DNA of 64,000 nt, taken from positions 214,123,420 to 214,187,419 of the forward strand of contig JAHLJT010009436.1 in NCBI GenBank assembly GCA_031308135.1. The letters are read 5' to 3'. The notes under the pieces are model-generated. The model was not told where the DNA came from. It did no database searches and worked only from the letters and a program-made list of their open reading frames with translations. Shown one piece after another: positions 23,881-34,224 of this stretch. Each line of letters starts with the position of its first letter. Position 1 is the first letter of the stretch. This DNA comes from Acheta domesticus. Taxonomy: Eukaryota > Arthropoda > Insecta > Orthoptera > Gryllidae. Position numbers and translations under genes: made by a program.

Positions 23881-26145
23881 CCGCTCGTCAACACGCTCGC
23901 GGGAGAAGAGGAAAGGTTACACCGAAATGTTTGGTATTTGCGGATACTCGGGGAAACTTTGCCGGCGGCTGAGACAGATTCAACATCGTGGGGTCAGTAA
24001 CACCACTAAATTACAGAAAACTTCCTCCAGAGATCTTAACTTCGTTTCTCATTACATTCAATTTCAAAAGCGTTATTTTCCTTTTATCCCAATTTTTGAA
24101 CAAATTTGTTGCATCTTTCTTCACTCATCATACATTTACTGGTGACTAAAAACAACAAACAATTCAGTCAGTTAAAGACATGACATGAACATACCACAAG
24201 TATTACCACACACCTATATGCAAACCTCACATGTTTAATTAAGAACTTTTCTACTAACCCGACAATATTGGATTAATGCAAATTAATTTGACATTTGTAC
24301 TTCACGCACAGGCATTTTTACGAATCACGTATACAACAAATCTCTGACAGCAGTTGCAGAGTTCCACACGAGCCATTCCAGTTCAACAATTGAGAGCAGA
24401 TCGTACAAGTGCAAATCTGCGTTAAGATAGCAAAATGTGATAAGTAGGGAGACGATTTTTAAGCCCTAAAAATCCTGAAATATGCTTTTTAAGATAATGC
24501 ATTTATGACCTAAAAATTCTTAAATATGCAATTAAAATTAACAATTTTTATTTCTTGCATAAAACTTTCTTGATAACATTTAGAAGAAGCGTGCTTGGAA
24601 TGGAGAGATATATTTTTGTGCAAACATAATATAATCTACCCTATTTCGCGAGAGAAATAATTGAAGTAAATATTCACCCCCACTGAAGTACTCTTGTTGT
24701 ATTCCTTTTGAGTGGTTTAAAAAATATGTTACCAAGATATATACTACATTTGCACAAGTATTTTTTCATCTATAGAAAATAATAAAAAAGACGCTAACTG
24801 TGACGAGCTCTTTTGAATCAATGAACGCTTACAAATAAGTAGATTCTATGAAAACATTAAACGTTTGTTAGTCTCTGTTTTAACGAAATATGCAAAATAT
24901 GCACCTATAATTACACGAATACGCATCAACAGGAAAAACCGGCCAAATATGCACTAACATATTAATCTACATAGCATCCAATTCTAACCAAATGTCCAGA
25001 AATTTCACTTAGCTATGCTCTGAAGCAACGGACAAAAATATGCAAAATCAAAGAAATCCGCTCCGTAGTTTTAAAATTTTTTACTTCAGCAATTTTAAGC
25101 ATCAAGATTTAATGAAAAATTACTCTGTAGCTTTTGTCTCATTGCAATTTGCCATCATTGTTTTTTCATAAACTAGAAGAGAAATGTACCTTTTGTCTCC
25201 CTCTAAACACTAACAGACAAGAGTGACTTATGTCATTTTGTGTCTCACAATGTGACGAATATCATTTTGTCATCTAAGCACAGAAATTATATTGTTATTT
25301 TAATAGTAAAATCCAAGTAGAAGTAAAAACAATTAACGCGTAGAAAATAGTACCTTCTTAGAGGACGTCCATAAATAACGTAACGTATATTTGGAGTATT
25401 CTGAATACCCCCTTCTCCTAACGCGCGTTGGAACCACCTCCGCCCTAAATAATTACGTACGCTAACGACAACTCTACCCCCTCCCGCGAATGCAAAAAGT
25501 AAAATGAATTACAGCACAGTAAAAATATTGTATTCATTTTATTTCTGTTGTAAAATAAAATTATGATAATTAAAGACGTAATTAGTTGACGATGCTGACT
25601 GCACCTAACAATAAGATTGGGGCAAGTTGTGAGTGAAGGAAAGACGCATTGGCGAGAAAATTTTTGATCACACGCCGCCGTGGATGACACATGGGTGAGA
25701 GTCTAACAATAAATTAAACCCCTTACCCCTACGTAACGCAGCTTAACGGTGCCTTAAATCCCTCCCCTCGTTTTATCGTTTCGTAATTTATGGACGACCC
25801 CCTCTGCTGACTTCTCTGTTCTGCGGCGAACATTGAGTTTGTTCCGGATGGAGTACATAAAACAGTTGGTCCTCTTTTCCAAAAAGAAACACGCAGAACA
25901 CACTTTCTTGCATTATTTGTAACTTGCAATCTTTTGAAAATTCAGAGAGTTCAACGAAAACCAAACATGCGCCATTTTTATTAGAGTGCTTTACTCAATC
26001 CCATAAAAAGTTTAAAGAAAAAATGTGGAGCCCTGTTTGAAGTAAAGTTCTCCCAAATCAAATTGAACGAACTGTGATATCAGCCAGATCGATCGGTAAA
26101 TTTCAATTTTGATGAAAATCCTGCTTACGGTTTATAAGCTAGTAA
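23881..26145. repeat. AT-rich DNA with ATATGCA-type repeats and an R1 fragment
   Basis: 24460-25060 holds recurring CCTAAAAAT(T/C)CT(G/T)AAATATGC and AAATATGCA words in both halves, suggesting an old low-complexity transposon. 25860-26130 carries R1 words (TTGCATTATTTGTAACTTGCAA, AGAGTTCAACGAAAA, CAGCCAGATCGATCGG). No gene is supported. Confidence 0.4.
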
Positions 26146-26146
26146 A

Positions 26147-26410
26147 AACTTACAAATACTTATTTAATACTTACAAATACTTATTTAATACTTACAAATA
26201 CTTACAAATACTTACAAATACTTACAAATACTTACAAATACTTACAAATACTTATAAATATATATAAATACTTACAAATACTTACAAATACTTACAAATA
26301 CTTACAAATACTTACAAATACTTACAAATACTTATAAATATATATAAATACTTACAAATACTTATTTAATACTTATTTAATACTTATAAATACCTTAAAT
26401 ACTTATTTAA
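26147..26410. repeat. 10-bp minisatellite with higher-order structure
   Basis: About 25 units of ACTTACAAAT. Variants ACTTATTTAAT at both edges and a compound ACTTATAAATATATATAAAT spacer occurring twice (about 26250 and 26331), each after a run of standard units, give a higher-order period of about 80-90 bp. Confidence 0.95.
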
Positions 26411-26439
26411 GGTCTCTTTTCAACTACTCAAGTCATACA

Positions 26440-26605
26440 GTGACCATTGTAAGAAACTTGGGGGGGGGGGGAGTAACGGTAAATGGGCACACACACCCAT
26501 CCATGCACCGGGCGGGATTTGAACTCGCGACCCTTCAGAGACGAAGCAGCTACGGCTCTTCAGCTTTAGCGATCTCGGTTATCCAGGCCGGCATAAGCTT
26601 ATGCT
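26440..26605 (-). mobile_element. tRNA-derived SINE head (S1-like, other body)
   Basis: On the minus strand GGATAACCGAGATCGCTAAAG and B box GAGTTCAAATCC, ending CCCGCCCGGTGCATGG, form a tRNA-like head related to S1. The body differs (GGGTGTGTGTG, then a 12-C run on this strand, 26460-26471 on the plus strand). The tRNA fold is incomplete. Confidence 0.6.
26460..26471. repeat. G homopolymer of 12
   Basis: Twelve consecutive G residues inside the SINE-like body; their length may be unreliable in the assembly. Confidence 0.95.
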
Positions 26606-26824
26606 GTTCACCAACGGACTGAAGTTCTGCGGAATACATTTTTTCGGTACCAAAGATCCACAAATCGTAGATTCTAAAAAACAGCATGTTAAAGGGAGTT
26701 ATTTACTACATGTAGTAACAACAATTATCCACTTTCTCGGTATCAGGAGCTTTTATGCTGAAAAATCACTGGTTTCTGTTGCAGATTACAATGCTTTCTC
26801 TATAATAAGTAAGTAAAATCCGGG

Positions 26825-27232
26825 AAAGTAGTGGTGCTACAACAGCGCTTACTTTCACACATTAGTAAGTTGCATAATACTGTAATTTCTGACTACATTA
26901 ACATATTTCAGCCACCACTTGCAAAACTCGTTACCAATCGTAGCGCATGATGTCCAAAAACCAATTCTTTTAAAGGTAATACATAAACACAAATTCGACA
27001 ATCCAAAACTGCATTCCATACAGTGGGAAACATTTTCTCCTAACAATGGGAAGTAATACTATGGAGGGGAAAAAACTAGCGTGTCACGGCCTTGTTAATC
27101 TGTTATTGCAACCAGATATGAACTAAGCCGCGGTCACAATTGCAAGAAAACTACTAAACAGTCTATTTTCAAAACTGTGACAACAGCACAGACGTACTTA
27201 TCGTTTTATGTGTAACCGATACGTAATGTTTG

Positions 27233-27268
<36 letters not shown>

Positions 27269-27790
27269 GCATATTCAATTCAATTAATATTTTAGCTACC
27301 TCGTGAAAGACACTTCAGCAAGAGAAGCGTGGGAAATTCGAATTTGCAATTTCAAAGACGGAGAAAAATGGAGCTGTCCTTGAGAAAATATGGTTATTAA
27401 AATTTCCAATATTTATCAGAAAAGAAATTCTTCAAAAGAACTTTGAACCTTCGTATTTCGCGCAAAATCACACGAAACTTCACGTACTTTCGAAAAATTG
27501 TTATAACCATATTGGGATACCTGCCTTTGAAAACAGAATTTAATAAGGAATCTTATATCTTCAAAATTATTGTAGGTGTAGGAAGACGCCGAAAAAAATT
27601 GAACTTTTCAATTTTCGAAAATTACGAGGTTTTAACAAAAATGAGACATGCATCATTTTCAGGGGTCTTTTGCTTTATCCGAGGAAAAAATTTGGAGCCA
27701 GTTTCGAGGAAAGTTTGAAAATGTTAAGACTTCATGTAAAGTATTTCCAAAAATAATAGTGCAATGGAATAAGAGCAAACCGCCTCATCC
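26825..27790 (+). repeat. dispersed repeat R1 copy interrupted by (AAT)n
   Basis: Opens with GTAGTGGTGCTACAACAGC at about 26829 and continues after unrelated DNA with GCGCAAAATCACACGAAAC, TGTAGGAAGACGCCGAAAAA (27577), ATGAGACATGCATCATTTTC and CTTCATGTAAAGTA. (AAT)n occupies 27234-27267. Confidence 0.65.
27234..27267. repeat. (AAT)n microsatellite
   Basis: About 11 perfect units. Confidence 0.97.
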
Positions 27791-27853
27791 CATGCTATCA
27801 TATTACCATCAAATTGGTGAGTCATGGCATAAAATAGCAACCCAACCGAATGT

Positions 27854-27878
27854 TCAATCAATCAATCAATCAATCAAT
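27854..27878. repeat. (CAAT)n short tandem repeat
   Basis: Six CAAT units directly before the GC-rich island. Confidence 0.95.
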
Positions 27879-27919
27879 GCCGATCCGCTGGCAGGCTTGG
27901 ATATTTAATGTCATTTTTT

Positions 27920-28245
27920 AATCGCCTCCGACGGCGTTGGCTCCTAACAATGGGCCCCCAGGGCGGCAGCCCTCGCCGCCGCTGGCAATCCCGCCCGCCC
28001 ACACCCACTCCCACTCGCTTCCTGGAATCGCGGCCGGCTTTTTTATTCCCCTTCGTCCGGATCGCGAGCGATGGACCGGGCCCCTGATTCCCCGTGCGCC
28101 CATCGCCGATCAATTCAACTCTGCTAAGGTCACGCGACGCGACGGCCGAAGGACGCCCTCGATGCCTCTCCTCGGCGCCGCTAGCCAGGTAGGAGGCCAA
28201 CACGATCGCCAGGCCCGAGCCCAAGCCCGCGGATTTTATGCTTAA
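27920..28245. other. GC-rich, CpG-containing island
   Basis: About 320 bp of C+G-rich sequence between AT-rich borders, with CGCCGCCGC, GCGACGCGACGGCCG and CCTCGGCGCCGC. Open frames exist on both strands (102 and 116 codons), as GC-rich DNA lacks stops; none shows a domain. A CCAG|GTAGGA splice-donor-like site lies near 28188. It could be a promoter/first exon or a foreign GC-rich insertion. Confidence 0.35.
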
Positions 28246-28316
28246 TATTATATATTCATGAATATATATTTCATAATTTCTATAATTATCATATAAAACT
28301 ATTAAAATTTGATCTA

Positions 28317-28733
28317 TTGTCCGAATAATATTTCTGTCTACTTGACATCTAGGGGTGGGGTAGAGAGATGTTGCCTACATACTCAGACTGCAGAACCATG
28401 GTCGTTCTAGCATCACATCACAACAGCCGCACTCAGACCGCAGAACCGCGGTCCTTCTTGCATCACATCACAACAATAGCAGCAGTAGCAAGAAACAAAT
28501 CGTAATGAAAGCACACACCAGTGAACGACACAGAATTGCACACACGACACATAACCAAACAAGTAATGATGCCAAATGGCGCTCTGCGATTTTCAGTTAC
28601 TTGGCGCTGTACGATGTATTATTTTCTTAATACGCATCGGTCAACTCTGCCGTGACATCATAATTTGAAGTCTCTGATTGGATAATGGAAGTTCCTCTCC
28701 CTTGTCAAGTAGGCAGAAATATTATTCGGACAA
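28317..28733. mobile_element. 417-bp Tc1/mariner-type MITE
   Basis: Terminal inverted repeats of about 30 bp (TTGTCCGAATAATATTTCTG, then CTACTTGACA) are perfect except for one T/C difference. TA flanks both ends (28315-28316 and 28734-28735). No transposase frame. The interior holds a tandem 50-bp duplication at 28381-28480. Confidence 0.88.
28381..28480. repeat. tandem 50-bp duplication inside the MITE
   Basis: Two adjacent 50-bp units share ACTCAGAC.GCAGAACC and GCATCACATCACAACA, with a few substitutions. Confidence 0.92.
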
Positions 28734-28919
28734 TAATTTAACTATCCAACATTCCAGTACGTTAACATTTTCTTTCAAAAAATTATGCCGAAGTTGAAAG
28801 TTCGAACATAATTTTAACTTAATTCCACACACACAATTAAAGCTGTCAAATTCCAACAGCGGGTGTGACATCTGCACGTTAATTTCGAAGGTTCAAACCC
28901 TAAACTTTATCCAAAAATC

Positions 28920-29279
28920 TTAATATAATGCAATAATTTGCATTAACATGCTCAAAGAGCGAAAGTAAGGACAGCATACTATATTGTTGATCGAATCGCT
29001 GCAATAAAACCAAAGGTCATGGGCACAAAAATGAAAATAAGAAAAGCACCCCAAAAATATGTTCCGCGATTGAGTTACATCAAGACCAACGAAACAAATT
29101 GTGGGACAACATGCAAGAAAACGCTCCATCTCCATTAGCGTGATCTGCCGCTGGAAATAAGAGTGCAATACCAACTTCCAGAACACATTTCTTAAGGATA
29201 CCTGAGCTTGTACTTCGGAATCACTGGAAGCGTACCAACAAACACAACTTTCATAAACTGCTTGACTAGTCTCCAATAA
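28920..29279 (-). pseudogene. 118-codon frame, possibly a decayed chemoreceptor C-terminus
   Basis: The minus-strand frame begins with a VYESC..CWYAS segment and ends with CFSYFHF after GLDVTQSRN. The order (a Y-E-S/C-W-Y element, a roughly 60-residue middle, a final SYF) loosely recalls the last exons of insect odorant receptors, but the middle does not match and the spacing is off. Evidence is weak: it may be an accidental frame in AT-rich DNA. No splice sites could be placed with confidence. Confidence 0.15.
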
Positions 29280-29883
29280 GAAGATTAATATCTATGAGTC
29301 TTTTCACTCAAGGTCGTGAGAAACGCGTCATCGGCATTAAGATGCGAAATGGACAAATACAGTTACACTCGTGTCATTAGGCATTGTGAGCGCCCGCGCG
29401 CTTCCTTACCCTGACCCGACGGCTCTAATGAGTTCGGCGTGGGTGACTCCTATCGCCCATTTAACGTACAAGCAGTAACTAGGTCGTGAAGTAACAGTCC
29501 GACATAACTACCCTGAACTGCTTTCAAATCTTCGATTGTGGTAAAATAACGCTGGGCTACGAAGACGGCGATACTGTAGAGTGGTTTCATCTCAAACACC
29601 TGTTCTAAGGGAATCACAATACGCTCGGGATCTGACAGATTTAAACCGTCCGGGAAATTATGAGCGTCTGTGGAGAGCCTCGAGAGTAAAACTGATACAT
29701 ATGAAATCTATTGACCCCTGATGATTTTTAGGGTACGTAATCATGAAGATCTGAGCGTGTAACCCTGTTCCGGTTATCGACAGGACGAGGACACGACACA
29801 CGTGGACAGACAGTGCCGCGCCATCGCCCACACAAAAGCAACACAGAAGCAACACAGGAAGGGATGGATTTGATGGGTTCATT
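29280..29883. other. no recognisable feature
   Basis: GC-balanced DNA with minus-strand frames below 80 codons and no motif. Nothing is supported. Confidence 0.45.
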
Positions 29884-30150
29884 GTTTAGTGATTTCGAGC
29901 GCGTCAATTGCTAAGGTCATTAGTCCTGTAAGTGTAGTGCATATTTTTATCGCGGGAAGGGGCGGTGATCTTTCCCCGCTGGATGGCGCTATGCGGTGCC
30001 GAAGTCGGCTTGCGGGGTTTTCCTCAGGTATCTCCCAAAAGTGGGCATCGCCCCAGCCGGGACAAGCTCTAAGCATCCAACTGGTCTCCTGGTAGTGTGT
30101 GGTAGCAGAGAGTATATAAATGTGTAACAGTGTGTGGTAGTGTGTACAGC
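29884..30150 (-). mobile_element. SINE S3, partial copy (tail side)
   Basis: Matches the leftmost part of the other S3 copies: GTGATTTCGAGCGCGTCAA, CATTAGTCCTGTAAGTG, CAGGTATCTCCCA, GCCCCAGCCGGGACAAGCTCTAA, ACTGGTCTCC. The tRNA-like head is missing. The copy stops in GT-rich sequence where a MITE is inserted. Confidence 0.8.
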
Positions 30151-30371
30151 GATTTTTCCACAGCTGCCTCTCAAGGCCCGTCTTGACGTTGGAATATATC
30201 ACGGCATTTCGCGACTTTCTCGGTCGTGCCGCTAGATTTGTGATGAAGCAGTGCTTGACACGATCGTGTTCATGCAAAATCTACCGGCACGACCGAGAAA
30301 GACGCGAAATGCCGTGATATATTCCATCGTGAAGACGGGCCTTGAGAGGCAGCTTTATAAAAATACCTGTA
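30147..30371. mobile_element. 225-bp foldback MITE with ~80-bp arms
   Basis: The left arm (from AGCGATTTTT through CAGCTGCCTCTCAAGGCCCG to TAGATTTGTG) is the near-exact reverse complement of the right arm (CAAAATCTACCGGCACGACC to AGAGGCAGCTTTATAAAAAT). The loop is about 40 nt. It sits in a GT-rich tract of the S3 SINE: the left flank is GTGTGTAC and the right flank is GTAATTGTGTGTG. No ORF; superfamily not determined. Confidence 0.88.
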
Positions 30372-30374
<3 letters not shown>

Positions 30375-30413
<39 letters not shown>

Positions 30414-30419
30414 TGCGTG
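30375..30419. repeat. (GT)n microsatellite
   Basis: About 22 GT units with one TA and one GC interruption, directly right of the foldback MITE. Confidence 0.97.
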
Positions 30420-30679
30420 TCGCAAAAACACTTTTTGAGCAGTTGAGAAAAAAACAAGGAGTTGCGCAGCCCCAAATTTCGTTACATCTCGAAATTTGTG
30501 CGACTGGAAATCCGCAACGCAGTATTGTTGGCGGACAGCGGCCCTGTAGGCAGCTGTTGCTAGGCGAGGTGGGGTGGGGTGAAGAGAGTGGGACGGGTGA
30601 TTGTGACGCATAAATAACCGGACAACGTCGGGTTATCTGCTATTATCTAATAAAATCAACGTCATCTACTCTGGATTAT

Positions 30680-31790
30680 ACAGGATGATTCAGTCCCCGT
30701 TGCTCATTCAGGGCCCTCAGTGATAGAGTACACTAAGTTATTCATGTGTGCAAAAGAAAATAGTGTGAACCATTAACAAAATTTTGAAAAAAAAAAGTTT
30801 TTTGTCATTGGTGATTTTTTTTGCATAAAGGTAGCCCAAATATTACATTAAAATTGTCCCCTCTTGCTATTACCTCCTTATCTAACGAATATGAAAGGTG
30901 AAAGAAATAACTATTATATACGATACTTTATAATTATTCGCCTATGCAGCCAAAATTAAGCATTTTCGCCTCTTGTAACAAGTGTTCAAAATGATTTCCT
31001 CTTCCGTGAACGCAAGATAGGCATCTGCAGCACACGACCTCCGTATCACGTACAACTCTGCCGGGTTGTCCCTTTATTTCTGCCGCCACATTTTCAATGC
31101 GCCGAAGAAGGCCATCACGATCCACGACTTCGATGGCGTAAGCACGGCCTTTCATTAACCCCGAAAAGAAAAAAACAAGTCCAACGGATTCAAAACCGGA
31201 GACCGAGGGAGCCATGCTATTGGACCTCCGTCCTATCCACCTATCTGGAAATTTCATATGTAGGTGTTCCCGAACTCCGCGATACTTATGTGGGGCTGAC
31301 CCGTCATGCTGGTACCACAATCTGTGCCCGCACATTCAACGGGACGTCCTCCAAAAGCGTAGGGACTACGCGAGTCATAAAATTCAGATCCTGAAAGCTT
31401 TTCAAAAACTCGGATAAGAAGTGACCACCGATGATAAATTCATCCACTATGTCAACCTACACAATTACAGAGAATCATTCTTGGTGAGCTATGCTACGTG
31501 CAACATGTGAAATTTCCGCGGCCCACACTTGTAAATCATGCACATTAATTGTTTCAGTTCTTTTAAAACACGCTTCATCTCTCCAAAGAACGGTTTCAGA
31601 AATTCCTGGTCCTTTTTGCACGTGCGCAGGAAATGCCTCGAGAACGCAGAACGACGTAAGTCTGTACTGCGCAATTGTTACACCCGCTAGAAATGGAAAG
31701 ATCGTAACATCTCCGCATGAATTGTTCGTCACGAGACGGACTGTGATGCGTTGACCTCGCGCGATGTTTGCTTTGCGCTCGCTTCCGGGG
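30680..31790 (-). pseudogene. decayed IS630/mariner-type DDE transposase
   Basis: On the minus strand two blocks belong to one transposase of the Tc1/mariner/IS630 superfamily. Block 1 (31475-31640) has the first catalytic Asp in an LWRDEACFKR context, followed by NVHDLQVWA. Block 2 (30934-31335) has the second Asp in YQHDGSAPH, then VREHLHMKFPDRWIGRR and, where the third acidic residue is expected, a substituted GLVFFFSG segment, then LMKGRAYA. Frames shift between the blocks and the N-terminal DNA-binding region is not recognisable. The left border may be near 30680 (CAGGATGATTCAGTCC), but no matching right terminus was found. The copy is clearly inactive. Family assignment by motif memory. 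Confidence 0.8.
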
Positions 31791-31864
31791 CTCAGCGAAT
31801 AGTATTAATAATAGTTTTCCAGAGAAGTGGCAGCGAAGTGGCCACGAGCACAAGCGCATAGACC

Positions 31865-32096
31865 GGTGGTCTCAAGGTCGATGCCACGAGCGGGAGTCTT
31901 TGACACGCGTGCCACGACGAAATCGCCCCTTCACGTAATTCGTCACCCCGCCACCAGAGACAATACCATCCATATTGTAAAATGGCGGGGTTACTAATAG
32001 TTTCCTTTCCCAGCGCTAGTTGGGAAAATAGCTCGTGGCATGCTACGGAGCCACGACGCGTGCCACTGCCCCCAGTAGAAGACCTTGACACCACTA
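31865..32096. mobile_element. hAT-like MITE with near 8-bp target duplication
   Basis: Left end GGTGGTCTCAAGGTC against reversed right end TAGTGGTGTCAAGGTC. Flanks are CATAGACC and TCTAGACC, alike at 6 of 8 positions, consistent with a hAT 8-bp duplication that has diverged. No coding frame. Confidence 0.55.
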
Positions 32097-32246
32097 TCTA
32101 GACCAAAGTTTGCAGTTATTTATTTACAAAACTAAACGACGAAGAATATCCAATTTTGGCAAATTCAGCTTTTATATTACATATGGGTTCCGGCGTATGA
32201 GCAGTGAGGACTAAACCACCTGTATCACTTGATATTTCCACTAGAC

Positions 32247-32670
32247 CAAGGGTGTCCACCCTGCAAGGCCTCACGGGCCACAACTAAAACCTTTAATATG
32301 GTTGCGGCCCAAATTTTAATTTCTCGGGCGATCTACATCTGACTTCCTCGTATTTCTGATCTCAGTATTTTGCCAGGCTGCTCTGAAACGGGATAGTGGA
32401 AATGGAACCATGTGTATCAGGCCGTAGCATCCATAACGCTGAGAAAAACATTGGGATGATTTTGAATTTCGAAATTTACTAGAAAAAATTCCTTAAATGT
32501 AAAGTTAATTATTTTTACATTAAGGAGTATGTTGACCCAGCCATGACGCGTGTGGTAGGTCCACAATGATCTCGCCCGACATGGATGAATGAGACTTTCA
32601 CTTTTGGCTAATACCTTTTCGCGGGCCACAATAAATGGCATCGCGGGCCGCCAGTTGGACAACCCTTTTG
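32247..32670. mobile_element. hAT-family (Charlie-like) non-autonomous element
   Basis: Left CAAGGGTGTCCACCCTGC...GGGCC and reversed right CAAAAGGGTTGTCCAACTGGCGGCCCGCGATG match the CAGGGGTGTCCAA..TGCGGCCCG termini widespread in animal hAT elements. A GGGCCACAAC/GCGGGCCACAAT pair lies just inside. No 8-bp duplication could be confirmed. Confidence 0.65.
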
Positions 32671-33635
32671 GAAGAAAGGCCGGAGCCATGGAAGTTAAAG
32701 TTTAGAGGAGAGAAGACACATGTAATGATTAATAATACTGTGGACAAAGAGAAACTCGGCAGTGGGTTGAAACCACTGTGCGAACAGCCGAAGACAAAAA
32801 CTATTACATCGAATAATAAAGAAAGAAGAAAATTAAGAATGTTAAGTAATACAAAAGATATCAAAGATTACGCTTCGAGACGTTTTGCGAAGAATTCGAA
32901 AAGAAAAGGCGAAAGAAAATTAAGACACGGAACGAAAGGAAGATTATTTTACAAATACAATTTGCTTGTTTACTGGCACTTGTTGTCTAGAGCAAGTGCA
33001 TTAAAAGCTTTGGGTTTCCACACTATTCGAGTCGCTTCGTTATCTATTATCCTAGTAAATAAAGCGTGTACGTTTGCTTGACAATGTTTTACAATTATTT
33101 GTACAAAAAATTCATTTAATGAAAATACAGAAAAACCTATTAGTATGGCTCCGTTCAAATTACCATCTCTTCTCTACTACTCCCGGCAGTTTCATGCGAT
33201 TTCCTATGAGTGCGCGTTCTTTTTACAAGTACGTTACAGTACGAGCAGAATATGCTATTTCAGATACTACTGATCTCAAGAAGGTTTCATCGCAACTTCC
33301 TTTGTTCTAAAACTCATAACAAGCGTAAGTTACTTCCTTGATATTTCGTATCACCTCCGTTTCTTCCGCTACTGCACCTTCTAACACCCAAGTTAGATTA
33401 CCGGAGTGGGTTGAGAGCAGTTTAACAAGAACTACCCTCCGAAGAAAATCCACCAAGAATTTGCAGAATTTTATCCTGCAGCAATTGAGAGAAACCCCTC
33501 CCCCTCTCACACATACACATAAATAAAATTTTCCAATTAAGCAAATTATTTGCTTTAAAGCTTGAAAATGAGTCGTGAATTCACCGAAAACAGCTATATC
33601 ATCTATTACACTTTTATAGCAAAATATATAAAACC
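32671..33635. other. no recognisable gene
   Basis: A plus-strand frame of 148 codons (32635-33081) is Lys/Arg-rich at its centre, starts inside the hAT element and has no recognisable domain. Nothing is supported. Confidence 0.4.
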
Positions 33636-33800
33636 CACTTTCTGTGAGCGGTCTCTGATTCGATTCCAGGTGGGGGCAAAATGAAGCTGTAGCTTTCTGC
33701 GATTAATACAAATTGTCTGCTTCTAAAATTAAGAACGCTCAGGCAGGCCAAATAAGCGAGGTACGGTAATGGGAATACGTCTTGCTCGCCACAGCCCTCT
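33636..33800 (+). mobile_element. SINE-like repeat S4
   Basis: Shares TTCGATTCCAGG (B-box-like), GCTGTAGCTTTCT, AACGCTCAGGCAGGC, GCGAGGTACGGT and GGGAATACGTC with 48585-48745. The B-box-like start suggests a tRNA-related retroposon; no A box was identified. Confidence 0.5.
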
Positions 33801-33814
33801 CTTACAACTAGCTC

Positions 33815-34045
33815 TAAAAATCTACTGTGCTCAGCATGTACTTTCTCGCATTATTTCTAACTTTTGCAATTTTAGGAAATTCGGAGAGCAACAAGAAGAG
33901 ACCTGCGCCATTCTTTTAAGCTTCCTGTGTTCTATCTACGGAAAAAAATTGGAGCGATTTTTGAAAAAAAATGTTTATATAATTTCCATTAACTTCCACA
34001 TTAATTTCCACTTAAAGCATAAATTATGTGAAATAGTGTCGTAGT
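33815..34045 (+). repeat. dispersed repeat R1 copy
   Basis: Contains CATGTACTTTCTCGCATTATTT, TTTTGCAATTTTAGGAAATTC and GAGACCTGCGCCATTCTTTTAAG in R1 order. Confidence 0.65.
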
Positions 34046-34224
34046 TATTTTTTAACGTACATGACTTTTAAAGATCTGATTCTCTTAGAATATATTTTTT
34101 TTTTTAAATTGCTTCTCTTCAAATTTGTACTTTTGCAATCTTACCTTTGTGACTTTTCATAAATACAGGGAATTCGTCAGAAATGTGTCTAGCGCCACTT
34201 TTTTAACCTTCTTTGATTGAGTAA

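Noticed and set aside
23927..24145. 72-aa frame starting MFGICGY, reminiscent of a glutamine amidotransferase N-terminus
   Set aside because: The catalytic Cys must be residue 2 and is Phe here, and the following residues do not match. Treated as chance.
26147..26410. CRISPR-like array
   Set aside because: Units are 10 bp with no spacers and the window is eukaryotic; it is a minisatellite. The same applies to the 16-bp arrays at 43-44 kb.
27874..28245. 102- and 116-codon frames on opposite strands
   Set aside because: Both arise from low stop-codon frequency in the GC-rich island and show only Arg/Pro/Gly bias.
32635..33081. 148-codon Lys/Arg-rich frame
   Set aside because: Starts inside a hAT-like element and has no recognisable motif or splice support.
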